A DNA stretch of 64,000 nt from Citrobacter koseri ATCC BAA-895 (GCF_000018045.1 NC_009792.1:2418001-2482000); one strand, 5' to 3'. Positions 1 through 9,101 are shown, counted from the stretch's first letter. Made by a program: numbers and translations. The notes: a model not told the origin generated them from the letters alone.

Positions 1-400
1 TGGCGTCTGGCCCCATTTCCGCGCTGACGCCCGCAGGCAGTTTCCCCTGCACCTGATTGAGGTACTCCAGCACGCGGGAACGCGCCCAGTAGGGATCGGT
101 ACCATCTTCAAAAATGACGTACACGTAAGAATCGCCAAACTGCGAGAAACCGCGCACCGTCTTCGCGCCTGGCACCGACAGCATGGTGGTCGTCAATGGA
201 TAGGTCACCTGATTTTCAACAATCTGCGGCGCCTGTCCCGGATAGCTGGTTTTCACAATTACCTGCACGTCAGACAGGTCAGGCAGCGCATCAACCGGCG
301 TGTTAATGATGGTCCAGGTTCCCCAGATGCTGAGGAACAGCGCCCCCATCACAACCAGAAAACGGTTCGCTACGGAGCGGCGGATAATCCATTCAATCAT
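1..400 (-). CDS. cusA: CusA, RND copper/silver efflux pump (5' part only)
   Basis: Inner-membrane RND transporter that drives Cu(I)/Ag(I) out through the CusCBA tripartite complex. Only about the first 133 residues are in the window; the gene runs off the left edge. The reverse strand starts at the ATG at 400 with MIEWIIRRSVANRFLV, followed by the first membrane helix and then periplasmic porter sequence with the family stretch LPDLSDVQVIV. A GGGAAT ribosome site precedes the start, 11 bases after the cusB stop. Last gene of the cusCFBA operon. Family assignment is firm from sequence and order; CusA and SilA cannot be told apart from this fragment. Confidence 0.93.
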   Translation of the reverse strand, partial: MIEWIIRRSVANRFLVVMGALFLSIWGTWTIINTPVDALPDLSDVQVIVKTSYPGQAPQIVENQVTYPLTTTMLSVPGAKTVRGFSQFGDSYVYVIFEDGTDPYWARSRVLEYLNQVQGKLPAGVSAEMGPDA

Positions 401-411
401 TTGTCATTCCC

Positions 412-1689
412 TCAATGTGAATGGGCCGCATGATCGGGCGCAGCAGAGGAAGATTGCGCCCGCATACGATCCAGCGCGCCGGAGATATTGGCTTCGGAGT
501 CAATCAGGAACAGTCCGCTGGAGACCACTTTTTCACCTTCGGCAAGCCCGGCGCGAATCGCCGTCACACCTTGTGACTCATGGAACACCGAGACCTGTTT
601 CGGCACAAAACGACCGTCGTTGTCGACGGCGATCACCCGCTGTTCCGTTCCGTTATCAATCAATGCCTTAGACGGGATTAGCAGCATCGGTTCGCTTTGC
701 GTTTTCAGCTTCAGGTACGCATTCATTCCAGGCTTGAGCGCTTCATCCGGGTTATCAACCTGTAAGCGCAACTGGAGGGTACGGGTGGTGGCGTCCACGC
801 TTGGCAGAATCGCCCATTTACTGATGGTGAAGCGTTTATCCGGCCACGCGGGCACGGTAATATCGAACTGCGAGGCATCTTTAATCAGCCATGCGATGGA
901 TTCAGGAACGGCCGCACTGATCCACACCGGGTCCATCCCCTGGATTTTCGCCACCACGTTATCTTTGGCGATATTCATCCCGGCGCGCAGATCGAACGCG
1001 GTGATCACCCCATCAATAGGCGCTTTCAGGGTAAAGCGGGTCTGAATTTTACGGGTTGAGACTAAGCGGCGGATATCCTCTTCCGGCATCCCGGCCAGAC
1101 GCAGTCGTTCAAGAATGCCTTCCACCTGCGTTGCCGTACCGCCCGTTTCCCGCAGCAGTAAATATTCACTCTGGGCTTCAACCCAGTCAGGAATGGTCAG
1201 GTCGATCAGCGGCGTTCCTTTCTTAATTTTATCCCCCACCGTCAGCGGCCAGACTTTATCGATAAAGCCAGCGGAACGCGCCTGCACAATCACAAACTGG
1301 TATTCATTGAAACTGACGTTAGCCGGAAAAGTTTGCGCGTAGCGCAGCGGCCCACGGCGGACAGCCTCCGTCTTTAACCCTAAATTCTGCGTCTGTACCG
1401 GATCGATACGCACGCCTGGCGCAGAGGTCGTGTCTGACTCTTCGTCAGCGTATTTCGCCACCAGGTCCATATCCATAAACGGCGATTTACCGGGCTTATC
1501 AAAGCGCGTATTCGGATACATGGGGTCATACCAGAACAGAACCTTACGGGCCTCTTTTTCGGAGGCAGGCGCAGTATCGACAGGCTGATGCGCAGACGAA
1601 AAATAAGCGTAAACGCCGACCGAGATAATCCCTCCGACGATCATACTGCCGAGAATAAGCGCGGTAGTTTTTATTTTTAAAGACGCCAT
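412..1689 (-). CDS. cusB: CusB/SilB periplasmic adaptor of the copper/silver efflux pump
   Basis: Membrane-fusion protein of 425 residues linking the RND pump CusA to the outer-membrane channel CusC. An N-terminal membrane segment (about 7-27) is followed by the metal-binding block FWYDPMYPNTRFDKPGKSP with FMDMD just after it, which carries the methionines that take Cu/Ag from CusF. The HlyD-type hairpin and beta-barrel follow. I chose the ATG at 1689 (MASLKIK), which has GGAAG upstream; in-frame ATGs at 1701 and 1710 are alternatives. The MASLKIK start resembles SilB more than E. coli CusB, and the C-terminus ends in a His-rich tail (HAAHSH). It sits between cusF and cusA in one operon. Confidence 0.94.
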   Translation of the reverse strand: MASLKIKTTALILGSMIVGGIISVGVYAYFSSAHQPVDTAPASEKEARKVLFWYDPMYPNTRFDKPGKSPFMDMDLVAKYADEESDTTSAPGVRIDPVQTQNLGLKTEAVRRGPLRYAQTFPANVSFNEYQFVIVQARSAGFIDKVWPLTVGDKIKKGTPLIDLTIPDWVEAQSEYLLLRETGGTATQVEGILERLRLAGMPEEDIRRLVSTRKIQTRFTLKAPIDGVITAFDLRAGMNIAKDNVVAKIQGMDPVWISAAVPESIAWLIKDASQFDITVPAWPDKRFTISKWAILPSVDATTRTLQLRLQVDNPDEALKPGMNAYLKLKTQSEPMLLIPSKALIDNGTEQRVIAVDNDGRFVPKQVSVFHESQGVTAIRAGLAEGEKVVSSGLFLIDSEANISGALDRMRAQSSSAAPDHAAHSH

Positions 1690-1787
1690 AGTGACTTCCA
1701 TTCGATCCATTTTCTGGATCAGTTACGCGGGAGAAATGCCCGCGCTTCTGTAAACCCGGGCAAGAACAAAGAGACAGCGAATACGCT

Positions 1788-2138
1788 TTACTGGCTGACC
1801 TGAATATCGCGTAATAAAGAGAGATTGCCCTGCTGAACGAAAGTAAACGCCACTTTGTCGCCGGGTTTAATGTCACCGGAACGGGTTTCCGGGGTCAGGG
1901 TAAAGCGCATCGTCATCGCAGGCCAGTTGACCGCCGGAATAGGTTCATGATCGATAGTCACTTTTTTCGTGTCTTTGTCGATGGCTTTAACCACGCCGGT
2001 TGAATGAATCACCTGCTCCTGCTGCGCCGCTGATGCGTTATTCATCATCTCGCCGTGGTGGTGTTCATTCGCCTGAACGTTAAATACCACGGCGGAGAAC
2101 AGACCCAAAATCGCCGCTTTTACTGTATTGTTCATCAT
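1788..2138 (-). CDS. cusF: CusF periplasmic copper/silver chaperone
   Basis: Small exported metallochaperone of 116 residues that binds one Cu(I)/Ag(I) and passes it to CusB. A signal peptide (about 1-23, ending VQA) precedes an unusual metal-ligand-rich stretch, NEHHHGEMMNN. The OB-fold core keeps the known binding set: His in DHEPIP, Trp in NWPAM, and the two methionines of MTM. The start at 2138 (ATGATGAAC) is set by an AGGAG site just upstream; a longer in-frame reading from 2213 would lie inside cusC. It is the second gene of the operon. Confidence 0.93.
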   Translation of the reverse strand: MMNNTVKAAILGLFSAVVFNVQANEHHHGEMMNNASAAQQEQVIHSTGVVKAIDKDTKKVTIDHEPIPAVNWPAMTMRFTLTPETRSGDIKPGDKVAFTFVQQGNLSLLRDIQVSQ

Positions 2139-2166
2139 GCTTTCTCCTGAAAATAACGATAAATTT

Positions 2167-3549
2167 TTATTCCACCCAACCGCCGCCCAGCGCGGTGAAC
2201 AGCGTAATTTCATTAGCCTGTCGGGCGTAATTCAGATCGAGTAACGTTTGCTGGGTTGAAAACAGAGAGCGCTCCGCATCCAGCACTTCGATATAGCTGA
2301 CCGCGCCATGCTGATAGAGCGCTCTGGCGCGTTGCAGCGTAATACGCAGCGAGCTCAGATAACGCTGTTGCGCGGTTATCTGGTCGGTCAGGCTTTGGCG
2401 CAAAGCCAGCGCATCCGCCACCTCTTTAAACGCGGTCTGGATCTTCTGTTCATAATTCACAACCGATTGCTGCTGGCGAATTTCCGCCAGATCGAGGTTG
2501 GCCTGATTACGTCCGGCGTTAAAAATCGGCAGTTCCACTTTCGGGATAAAATTCCACATCCCGCTCGCGGCATTAAATAAACGGGAGAGATCGCTGCTGC
2601 TGCCGGACACCCCGCTGGTCAGGGTAATGGAGGGAAAAAAGGCCGCGCGCGCCGCGCCAATATTGGCATTCGCCGCCATCAACGTATGTTCAGCTTCCAT
2701 AATATCCGGGCGCTGCAACAAGATTTGCGAGGAAAGCGACGGCGGGAGCGTCACGTTTTTAATATCTCCGCTATCGCGCGCCCTGTCATCCGGCAGCACA
2801 GAATAAGTGCCCAACAGCAATTGCAGCGCATTATTGGCCTGCGCCAGCTCGCCCTGTCGTTTCGCAATATCGCTGCGGGTGCTTTCAATCACGCCCCGCG
2901 CCTGTTCCAGCGCCAGAACGGTCGTGCTGCCGGTCAGCAACTGCTTTTCTACAAATGCGTAAGAGCGTGTATAGTTTTCCAGCGTTTCTTGTGCGATTTG
3001 CAACTGCGCGTACGCCAGCCGTTGATTAAAATAACTTTGCGCCACGTTTGAGATTAATAAGATATGCACTGCCCGGCGCGCTTCTTCGCTGGCAAAATAG
3101 TTCTGTCGGTCAGCCTCACTCATGTTTTTCAGCCGGCCAAAAAAGTCCAGATCAAAACTCAGATTCAGCCCGGCTTCATATTCGCGGGTACTGCTGCTGT
3201 CACCCTTTAATTTTCCTTCCCAGCTTCCGCTGGCATCGGAATTAAGCTGCGGATAACGATCGGCATCCGTCACCCGGTATTGCGCTCTGGCTTCCTGCAC
3301 TTTCAGCGTCGCCATGCGCAAGTCACGGTTATTGCGTAGCGCCTCGCCGATCAGCGACTTTACTTGCTCATCAACAAAAAAGGTTCGCCAGCCGGTCTCC
3401 TGATACCCCGCAGGCGCAGAAACCAGCGCATTCTGGCTCAGGGAGAATTGTTGCGGCACCGGCAACGCGGGCCGCTGATAGTCCGGCGCCAGCGAACAGC
3501 CAGTAAGAACAAGCATCACGCTGAGGGTAAGAAGCTTAAATTTGCGCAT
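2167..3549 (-). CDS. cusC: CusC outer-membrane efflux channel
   Basis: TolC-like outer-membrane factor of 460 residues, the exit duct of the CusCBA pump. The signal peptide ends in a lipobox (LVLTGC), so the mature protein should be a lipoprotein starting at that Cys. Two OEP repeats follow, with the family strings LDFFGRLKNMSEADRQ and, in the second repeat, PIFNAGR. Length and C-terminus (FTALGGGWVE) match CusC/SilC. The start at 3549 (MRKFKLL) was chosen over an upstream in-frame codon at 3582 because it begins the signal peptide directly. First gene of cusCFBA, facing cusR across the CusR box. Confidence 0.94.
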   Translation of the reverse strand: MRKFKLLTLSVMLVLTGCSLAPDYQRPALPVPQQFSLSQNALVSAPAGYQETGWRTFFVDEQVKSLIGEALRNNRDLRMATLKVQEARAQYRVTDADRYPQLNSDASGSWEGKLKGDSSSTREYEAGLNLSFDLDFFGRLKNMSEADRQNYFASEEARRAVHILLISNVAQSYFNQRLAYAQLQIAQETLENYTRSYAFVEKQLLTGSTTVLALEQARGVIESTRSDIAKRQGELAQANNALQLLLGTYSVLPDDRARDSGDIKNVTLPPSLSSQILLQRPDIMEAEHTLMAANANIGAARAAFFPSITLTSGVSGSSSDLSRLFNAASGMWNFIPKVELPIFNAGRNQANLDLAEIRQQQSVVNYEQKIQTAFKEVADALALRQSLTDQITAQQRYLSSLRITLQRARALYQHGAVSYIEVLDAERSLFSTQQTLLDLNYARQANEITLFTALGGGWVE

Positions 3550-3644
3550 AGCGTTTCTCGTCCCAACGGGACTGATAACCATATAGTGAATGTGAATTTA
3601 TGCCCTGTACCTTAACGAAGTGACTCTGTTCGGCCCGTGACAGG

Positions 3645-3666
3645 AAAATGACAACTTTGTCATTTT
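3645..3666. promoter_or_regulatory. CusR box between cusC and cusR
   Basis: A perfect inverted repeat, AAAATGACAA-N2-TTGTCATTTT, sits in the divergent cusC/cusR spacer. It matches the known E. coli CusR operator exactly in both arms. One site can serve both divergent promoters, so phosphorylated CusR should activate cusCFBA and cusRS together in response to copper or silver. Confidence 0.93.
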
Positions 3667-3743
3667 CCCAATAACCGATTGCTATCCGATCCTGCTCCTC
3701 TAGAATTGAAAACCCGCCCAACCTTTACGTGAAGGAAGACGTG

Positions 3744-4427
3744 ATGAAGATTCTGATAGTCGAAGACGAGAAAAAAACCGGTGAATACCTGACCAAAGGT
3801 CTGACGGAAGCGGGCTTCGTGGTGGACCTGGCGGATAACGGGCTTAACGGGTATCACCTGGCGATGACGGGAGATTACGATCTGCTGATCCTCGACATCA
3901 TGCTGCCGGATGTGAATGGCTGGGATATTGTCCGTATGCTGCGCACCGCCAACAAAGGCATGCCAATCCTTCTTCTTACCGCGCTGGGCACCATTGAACA
4001 CAGGGTAAAAGGTCTGGAGCTGGGGGCTGACGACTATCTGGTTAAACCGTTCGCTTTCGCTGAATTACTGGCCCGCGTCAGAACGCTGCTGCGTCGCGGC
4101 GCGGCGGTGATGGTCGAAAGTCAGTTTCAGGTCGCGGATTTGACGCTCGATCTGGTTAGCAGAAAAGTGACCCGCAACGGCATGCGCATCACGCTCACCA
4201 GTAAAGAGTTTACGCTACTGGAGTTTTTCGTCCGCCACCAGGGAGAAGTCTTGCCCCGCTCGCTGATCGCTTCCCAGGTCTGGGATATGAACTTTGACAG
4301 CGATACCAACGCGATTGACGTTGCCGTTAAACGGCTGCGCGCGAAAATCGATAACGAGTTCGAACCGAAACTCATCCAGACCGTGCGCGGCGTGGGCTAT
4401 GTGCTTGAGGTACCGGATGGTGACTAA
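3744..4427 (+). CDS. cusR: CusR response regulator
   Basis: OmpR/PhoB-type response regulator of 227 residues that activates the cus operon. The receiver domain has the acidic pair at its N-terminus (VEDE), the phospho-acceptor Asp51 in ILDIMLPD, and the Lys of LVKPF; the C-terminal winged helix ends with TVRGVGYVLE. The ATG at 3744 has GGAAG upstream and gives the family length. Its 3' end overlaps the cusS start at 4417, so the two are translationally coupled. The close SilR homologue cannot be excluded by sequence alone, but the chromosomal position fits cus. Confidence 0.95.
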   Translation: MKILIVEDEKKTGEYLTKGLTEAGFVVDLADNGLNGYHLAMTGDYDLLILDIMLPDVNGWDIVRMLRTANKGMPILLLTALGTIEHRVKGLELGADDYLVKPFAFAELLARVRTLLRRGAAVMVESQFQVADLTLDLVSRKVTRNGMRITLTSKEFTLLEFFVRHQGEVLPRSLIASQVWDMNFDSDTNAIDVAVKRLRAKIDNEFEPKLIQTVRGVGYVLEVPDGD

Positions 4428-5868
4428 ACGCTTTCAGCGCCCTTTCTCGCTGGCGACGCGCCTGACATTTTTCATCAGCCTCGCCACCATTGCCTCTTTT
4501 TTCGCGTTTGCCTGGATCATGATTCACTCCGTGAAAGTGCATTTTGCCGAGCAGGATATCAATGACCTGAAAGAGATCAGCGCGACGCTGGAGCGAATCC
4601 TCACACATCCCGACGAACCGGAAGCGCGTCGGCTGGAAATCCTAAAAAACGTTGCCGCCGGTTACTCGAACGTCATCATTTCGCTGGAAGATGCCAACCA
4701 GCGGGCGATTTTTCACTCTCCCGGTTCGCCTGATCTTCGCCAGTTTATCGCCAAAGCCACGCCGGATAGCAGCGCACGTAACGGCGATGTCTTTTTGTTG
4801 TCCAGCCCGGACTTACAAAGCAAGAGGCACGCTAACGGGCACGGTACTCATTCCGCATGGCGCATGATTCGCCTGCCGGTCGGGCAACTCGCAGACGGGC
4901 AACCGGCCTACACGCTCTATATGGCGTTATCGATCGACTTCCATCTGCACTATATTAACGATCTGAAAAATAAGCTGATTATGACGGCTTCGCTGATTAG
5001 CATGATGATCATTTTTATTGTGCTGTTCGCCGTCTACAAAGGCCATGAACCGATTCGCAGCGTCAGCCGCCGGATTCAAAATATTACGTCGAAAGACCTC
5101 GATGTGCGTCTTGACCCGCAGGCCGTTCCGATTGAGCTGGAGCGGCTGGTGCTCTCGTTTAACCATATGCTTGAACGCATTGAGGATGTTTTTACCCGCC
5201 AGTCGAATTTCTCTGCGGATATCGCCCATGAAATTCGCACCCCGATTACGAACCTGGTGACGCAAACAGAGATTGCGCTAAGCCAGACCCGCAGCCAAAA
5301 AGAGCTGGAAGACGTACTCTACTCCAACCTCGAAGAGTTTGGCCGTATGTCGAAGATGGTAAGCGACATGCTGTTTCTGGCTCAGGCCGACAATAACCAG
5401 CTCATCCCGGAGAAAAAGGCGCTCGACCTGGCGGATGAAGTCCACAAAGTGTTCGACTTTTTTGAAGCCTGGGCGGAAGAACGCGAAGTGCGTTTGCATT
5501 TTGAAGGACGCGCGTGTTGGGTATCCGGCGATCCCATCATGTTACGCAGAGCGCTCAGCAACTTGCTGTCTAACGCCATGCGCTACACCCCGAAAGGCGA
5601 AGCCGTCACCGTGCGGCTCAAAGAAATGGACAGACAGGCGCAGATTACCGTTGAAAATCCCGGCGCCCCCATTGCGCCAGAACATTTACCGCGCCTGTTT
5701 GACCGCTTCTACCGGGTTGACCCTTCCCGACAGCGTAAGGGCGAAGGCAGCGGAATTGGGCTGGCGATTGTGAAATCAATCGTCATCGCCCATCAGGGAA
5801 CCGTGTCCGTAACGTCCGATCTGCGCGCAACGCGCTTTATTCTGACATTGCCGAAACATGGCGATTGA
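4417..5868 (+). CDS. cusS: CusS sensor histidine kinase
   Basis: Inner-membrane copper/silver sensor kinase of 483 residues. A first membrane helix (about 15-37) and a second (about 187-207) flank a periplasmic sensing domain. HAMP then precedes the dimerisation/phospho-acceptor motif AHEIRTP with His271, the same number as in E. coli CusS. The ATP-binding N, G1 and G2 boxes follow (NLLSNAMRYTP, GSGIGLAIVKSI). The start ATG at 4417 lies inside the end of cusR. It is the last gene before the tRNA-Arg gene, and no clear terminator was seen in the 57 bases between them. Confidence 0.95.
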   Translation: MVTKRFQRPFSLATRLTFFISLATIASFFAFAWIMIHSVKVHFAEQDINDLKEISATLERILTHPDEPEARRLEILKNVAAGYSNVIISLEDANQRAIFHSPGSPDLRQFIAKATPDSSARNGDVFLLSSPDLQSKRHANGHGTHSAWRMIRLPVGQLADGQPAYTLYMALSIDFHLHYINDLKNKLIMTASLISMMIIFIVLFAVYKGHEPIRSVSRRIQNITSKDLDVRLDPQAVPIELERLVLSFNHMLERIEDVFTRQSNFSADIAHEIRTPITNLVTQTEIALSQTRSQKELEDVLYSNLEEFGRMSKMVSDMLFLAQADNNQLIPEKKALDLADEVHKVFDFFEAWAEEREVRLHFEGRACWVSGDPIMLRRALSNLLSNAMRYTPKGEAVTVRLKEMDRQAQITVENPGAPIAPEHLPRLFDRFYRVDPSRQRKGEGSGIGLAIVKSIVIAHQGTVSVTSDLRATRFILTLPKHGD

Positions 5869-5925
5869 AATGCAGTGATAACGACGCAGCGAAATGGAGT
5901 CTGACAGAAAGGCGAGAATAAAGAC

Positions 5926-6002
<77 letters not shown>

Positions 6003-6042
6003 ACTGTGTGAAGCGATGGCTTCATGCGGATGAAACGCGTGA

Positions 6043-6070
6043 ATTATACGGTGAGCGCCTGCTGAGTCAA
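6043..6070 (-). promoter_or_regulatory. argU promoter
   Basis: On the minus strand, TTGACT (6065-6070) and a perfect TATAAT (6043-6048) are separated by 16 bases. A GC-rich stretch follows the -10, as is typical of stable-RNA promoters under stringent control. It lies about 40 bases upstream of the mature tRNA. Confidence 0.85.
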
Positions 6071-6259
6071 TGGCTTTTGTTCTGGTTGCTGAGGAAGTGT
6101 ACGAATATCTTTTTTTCTGGCGCTACGCAACTATCCAGGAAATCACCTGGTAAGAACTCGGCCTGCATAAAGTGGCATTTTAAGGATAAATGTATTTAGA
6201 AAATTAATGCGTTTACTTACTATTTCCTCCCCACTTCCCAGCTGTTCAGGATATTTTTT

Positions 6260-6853
6260 ATGCTGAGTGTCGCCATAAAAGAACAAAATAGCCATTTCGA
6301 ACACGGTCTTAAAATCATCATGACTCGTCTGACTCATCAGTGGCATCAGAAAATTCAATTTCTACCTGCTGATGATATAGACAAAGCGGATATCGCATTT
6401 TTATCGCTGGATGAAGACTGGTTTAGTGCCGGATGTTATCAGATACCGGTACATACCCGGCACCAGCAGAGAGTCATTATTTGTAATGAATACGATAAAG
6501 ACAAACTTATGTTCAGGCCGTGTCTCTATATGCTGCCGCATATTTACCGGGAGGACGATGTTGATGAGATAACCAAAAAGATGGTGCTTATCTTGCGTAA
6601 ACGGGCACTTCGCCGCAGCGTTCCCCCTTCTGTTTGCCATTACTGTACGACTCGCCATTTCTCCATTCTGGAACGCCAGTTTTTAAAGATGGTCGCCCGC
6701 GGGCACCGGTTAAGCGAAATTGCTGTACTTCTTTCGCTGAGCGAAGAACAAACCAAATCAATTCGCCGCAGCATCATGAAGAAACTGCACGTAAAAAATG
6801 AACAGCAGTTCTTAAATTACATCAGAGTTAACCTGGGTTTTCTGCAAGAATAG
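6260..6853 (+). CDS. fimW: FimW, LuxR-type fimbrial regulator
   Basis: Regulator of 197 residues, close in length to Salmonella FimW, which represses type 1 fimbriae by acting on FimZ. The C-terminal third carries a LuxR/GerE-type helix-turn-helix (ILERQFLKMVARGHRLSEIA, then SLSEEQTKSI and RSIMKKLHV). The N-terminal half has no receiver phosphorylation site that I can identify. It is followed by the EAL gene, fimY and fimZ on the same strand. The gene is visibly richer in A+T than the backbone, like its neighbours. Assignment rests on order and HTH type. Confidence 0.88.
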   Translation: MLSVAIKEQNSHFEHGLKIIMTRLTHQWHQKIQFLPADDIDKADIAFLSLDEDWFSAGCYQIPVHTRHQQRVIICNEYDKDKLMFRPCLYMLPHIYREDDVDEITKKMVLILRKRALRRSVPPSVCHYCTTRHFSILERQFLKMVARGHRLSEIAVLLSLSEEQTKSIRRSIMKKLHVKNEQQFLNYIRVNLGFLQE

Positions 6854-7031
6854 ACATATTCTCAATTTTCCATCCATCATGTTGAGAAATATCTCACAGA
6901 TGATTAAGTAACGTCATCTACAGCGATTTTTCACATACTGCCACAATGACACTTATCATATTTCCTGATTGCACAACCGTCAGGAACCGAAAATATTCGG
7001 CGGCATTTTTTATGCCTACAGGAGTGTTTTT

Positions 7032-7757
7032 GTGGCAACTCGCCCGGTATTACAGGGAAATATTCTTGACTCTGCAACATTGCGCACTCAAAAGGAACGT
7101 CCTTTTTGTTGGGAATATCCTTTAAAGCTTGAGCCGATAGTCCATTTATCTTCTGCCCGCACCTTTGGCTATGAAGTTCTGACTCAGGTTCCTTTTCATG
7201 TCAATACTGAGCATTTTTTTCACCACCTCTCGTCAGAAAAAATAGTGGCGAATTTTTATCAGCAAGTCGCCACTATTACGCATTATCCCAAAGGCGTACA
7301 TTATTTTCTTAATTTACCGCTAAAGGTATTTTTACACCTGGATTTTTTTAATTCAGGAGTAACCTCCTGCCCATCCAATCTGATCCTTGAAATCCAGGAC
7401 CCAGAAACGCTTTTTTCACTTAATAGCCGCCAGCGTTCCCAACTCTATGAAAAAATAAAACAGGTTGAGTCTATCGGAATTCCCGTCTGGCTGGATGATG
7501 TCGATGAAAATTTGATCAAAGAAGTGGCTGCCGCCCGCTGGCGTTTTAGTGGTCTGAAACTGGATAAAAATGCGTTCTGGGATCTAATTCTGCATCCTCA
7601 GAAACTGCGCCAGGTGATTTTTATGGGGTATAACATTGCAGATGTCATACTCATTGAAGGTATTGAAAATCATGCGCAAAAAGAAATTGCTTTTCATTCT
7701 GGCGCCCAATTAGGCCAGGGATACTTATGGCCCGCGCTTTTGCAAAACAAAGAGTAG
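7032..7757 (+). CDS. EAL-domain cyclic-di-GMP phosphodiesterase of the fim locus (STM0551-like)
   Basis: Stand-alone EAL domain of about 241 residues. The signature is EVL rather than EAL (FGYEVLTQV). The other expected catalytic positions are present: Asn in FLNLPL, Glu in LILEIQD, Asp-Asp in LDDVDEN, Lys in GLKLDKN, Glu in IEGIEN and the GQGYLW end. It could hydrolyse c-di-GMP, as its Salmonella counterpart STM0551 is reported to do. I chose GTG at 7032 because AGGAG lies 7 bases upstream; a TTG at 6969 would add 21 unconserved-looking residues. It lies 19 bases before fimY and is probably co-transcribed with it. Confidence 0.85.
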   Translation: MATRPVLQGNILDSATLRTQKERPFCWEYPLKLEPIVHLSSARTFGYEVLTQVPFHVNTEHFFHHLSSEKIVANFYQQVATITHYPKGVHYFLNLPLKVFLHLDFFNSGVTSCPSNLILEIQDPETLFSLNSRQRSQLYEKIKQVESIGIPVWLDDVDENLIKEVAAARWRFSGLKLDKNAFWDLILHPQKLRQVIFMGYNIADVILIEGIENHAQKEIAFHSGAQLGQGYLWPALLQNKE

Positions 7758-7776
7758 AAAAACGGAAAGGGAAAGG

Positions 7777-8499
7777 ATGCGCAGCGCACTTCGCAAAGAA
7801 AGACATCGCCGTTTAAGAAATACCGATTGCACTCACCACTACCATCACCTTGAACCACAGGTATTTGATCGTCTGGAATATCTGACCCAACGTCTCAATT
7901 ATGCCCTACCGGACAATACAATCTCTCAGGTTATTATCACGACGGATAACTATCTCGGATATACACTGAATCGCTATTTATTTTCTGGAAAACGCACGGC
8001 GGTGTTCAGCTCTCTGGAATCACCCTCACGCAGGCTGGAAGAGACGGGCATCAGACAATTGATTGTTGATATGGCTGGACTGGCGGTCTCCTGCTACGAA
8101 ACGCTTGAGCGATTACGCCTGCTTATCCGAGAGCGAAGCGATATCCAGGTTTACTTACTGGTGCCGGATAAGGATGTTAGTCTGACGCGTTTTATGCAAA
8201 AAGCCGGTAAGTTTTATATTCTGCAACGTCGCCAGAATCTCTCATCATTACGTAACGCCTTATTATCTCCCCCCTCCGTTCAAAATACTGATAGCACCTT
8301 TAGCCATACTGACTGGAAGATCATTTCCGCGTTATCTCAGGGTATGTCTTTAAAGGAAATCGCGCTTTTACTCAATACGCCTTATCACCGGGTGATCTAC
8401 CGACTCAATCAACTTATTACTCAGTTGGATCTGCCGCATCGACACAGTTTGCTGTATCTGATACATCGCCTTAGCGTCACTTCTCTTCACTTAATTTAA
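7777..8499 (+). CDS. fimY: FimY fimbrial activator
   Basis: Regulator of 240 residues needed, with FimZ, for expression of Salmonella-type fimA. The C-terminal quarter looks like a LuxR-type helix-turn-helix (IISALSQGMSLKEIALLLNT); the N-terminal part resembles a receiver fold without an obvious conserved phosphorylation site. The ATG at 7777 has a strong GGGAAAGG upstream. Codons 9, 14 and 93 are AGA and codon 86 is AGG, all rare. These are read by the linked argU tRNA, matching the known fimU dependence of FimY in S. Typhimurium. It is followed by a 600-base spacer and then fimZ. Confidence 0.9.
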   Translation: MRSALRKERHRRLRNTDCTHHYHHLEPQVFDRLEYLTQRLNYALPDNTISQVIITTDNYLGYTLNRYLFSGKRTAVFSSLESPSRRLEETGIRQLIVDMAGLAVSCYETLERLRLLIRERSDIQVYLLVPDKDVSLTRFMQKAGKFYILQRRQNLSSLRNALLSPPSVQNTDSTFSHTDWKIISALSQGMSLKEIALLLNTPYHRVIYRLNQLITQLDLPHRHSLLYLIHRLSVTSLHLI

Positions 8500-9101
8500 C
8501 ACGCTAACCTCTTAAGCTATAAGATTTTTTAAGAAATTACTTATTTTAACGCCTGACTAAATGTAAATTTTTTACATAAAATTAATATTTACAACTATTC
8601 CTGGTATCATAGGAAAATCCCTCTTTCTCTATAATCCTTCAATTGACGGGCTCTCACGGCCTCATCGTTGAAAATTTGCCCAAAAGTCACATAACAGAAA
8701 CTAAACAATTGGTCTTTTGTGTTGTTTTTATATTTAAAAAAAATACTTTTAGCCACGAAACATTGATTCAATAGAGAATAAAACCAAACGCTATTAAACA
8801 GTCTAAAACATGCAGAACATCCTAACAGCCAGCACCGATTTGTGTACCGTAAGCCTTTTCCGAAAAAATAGACCAGGTATAATCCTCCCTATTCTTAGTT
8901 AATCAGAATTTTCTTTTTTGTTGGTGCGAAATGGATATTCCCCACGCTTATTGCTCTTACGCAAAATAGTCAGTTAACAAGGATGGTATTACCTTCACCA
9001 CTTCCCAGGTTCGTGAGGTATATTCTGGCTATTTGATAATTAATAGTGTCTGACGCTTATCCGCAAACGGAAGACGCGCAAACAGTCTGAGGCATACAAC
9101 A
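8500..9101. other. AT-rich fimY-fimZ intergenic regulatory region
   Basis: About 600 bases without a convincing gene. It is strongly A+T-rich, with several oligo-A and oligo-T runs of the kind bound by H-NS. At 8561-8577 there is a perfect inverted repeat, ATGTAAA-N3-TTTACAT, which could be a regulator site. In Salmonella the fimZ promoter and sites for its regulators lie here. I could not place the promoter with confidence. Confidence 0.6.

Noticed and set aside
1..5868. The cus genes as a plasmid-borne silver-resistance (sil) island
   Set aside because: No silE, silP or transposon sequence is visible, and the order and orientation next to argU match the chromosomal cus neighbourhood of E. 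coli.
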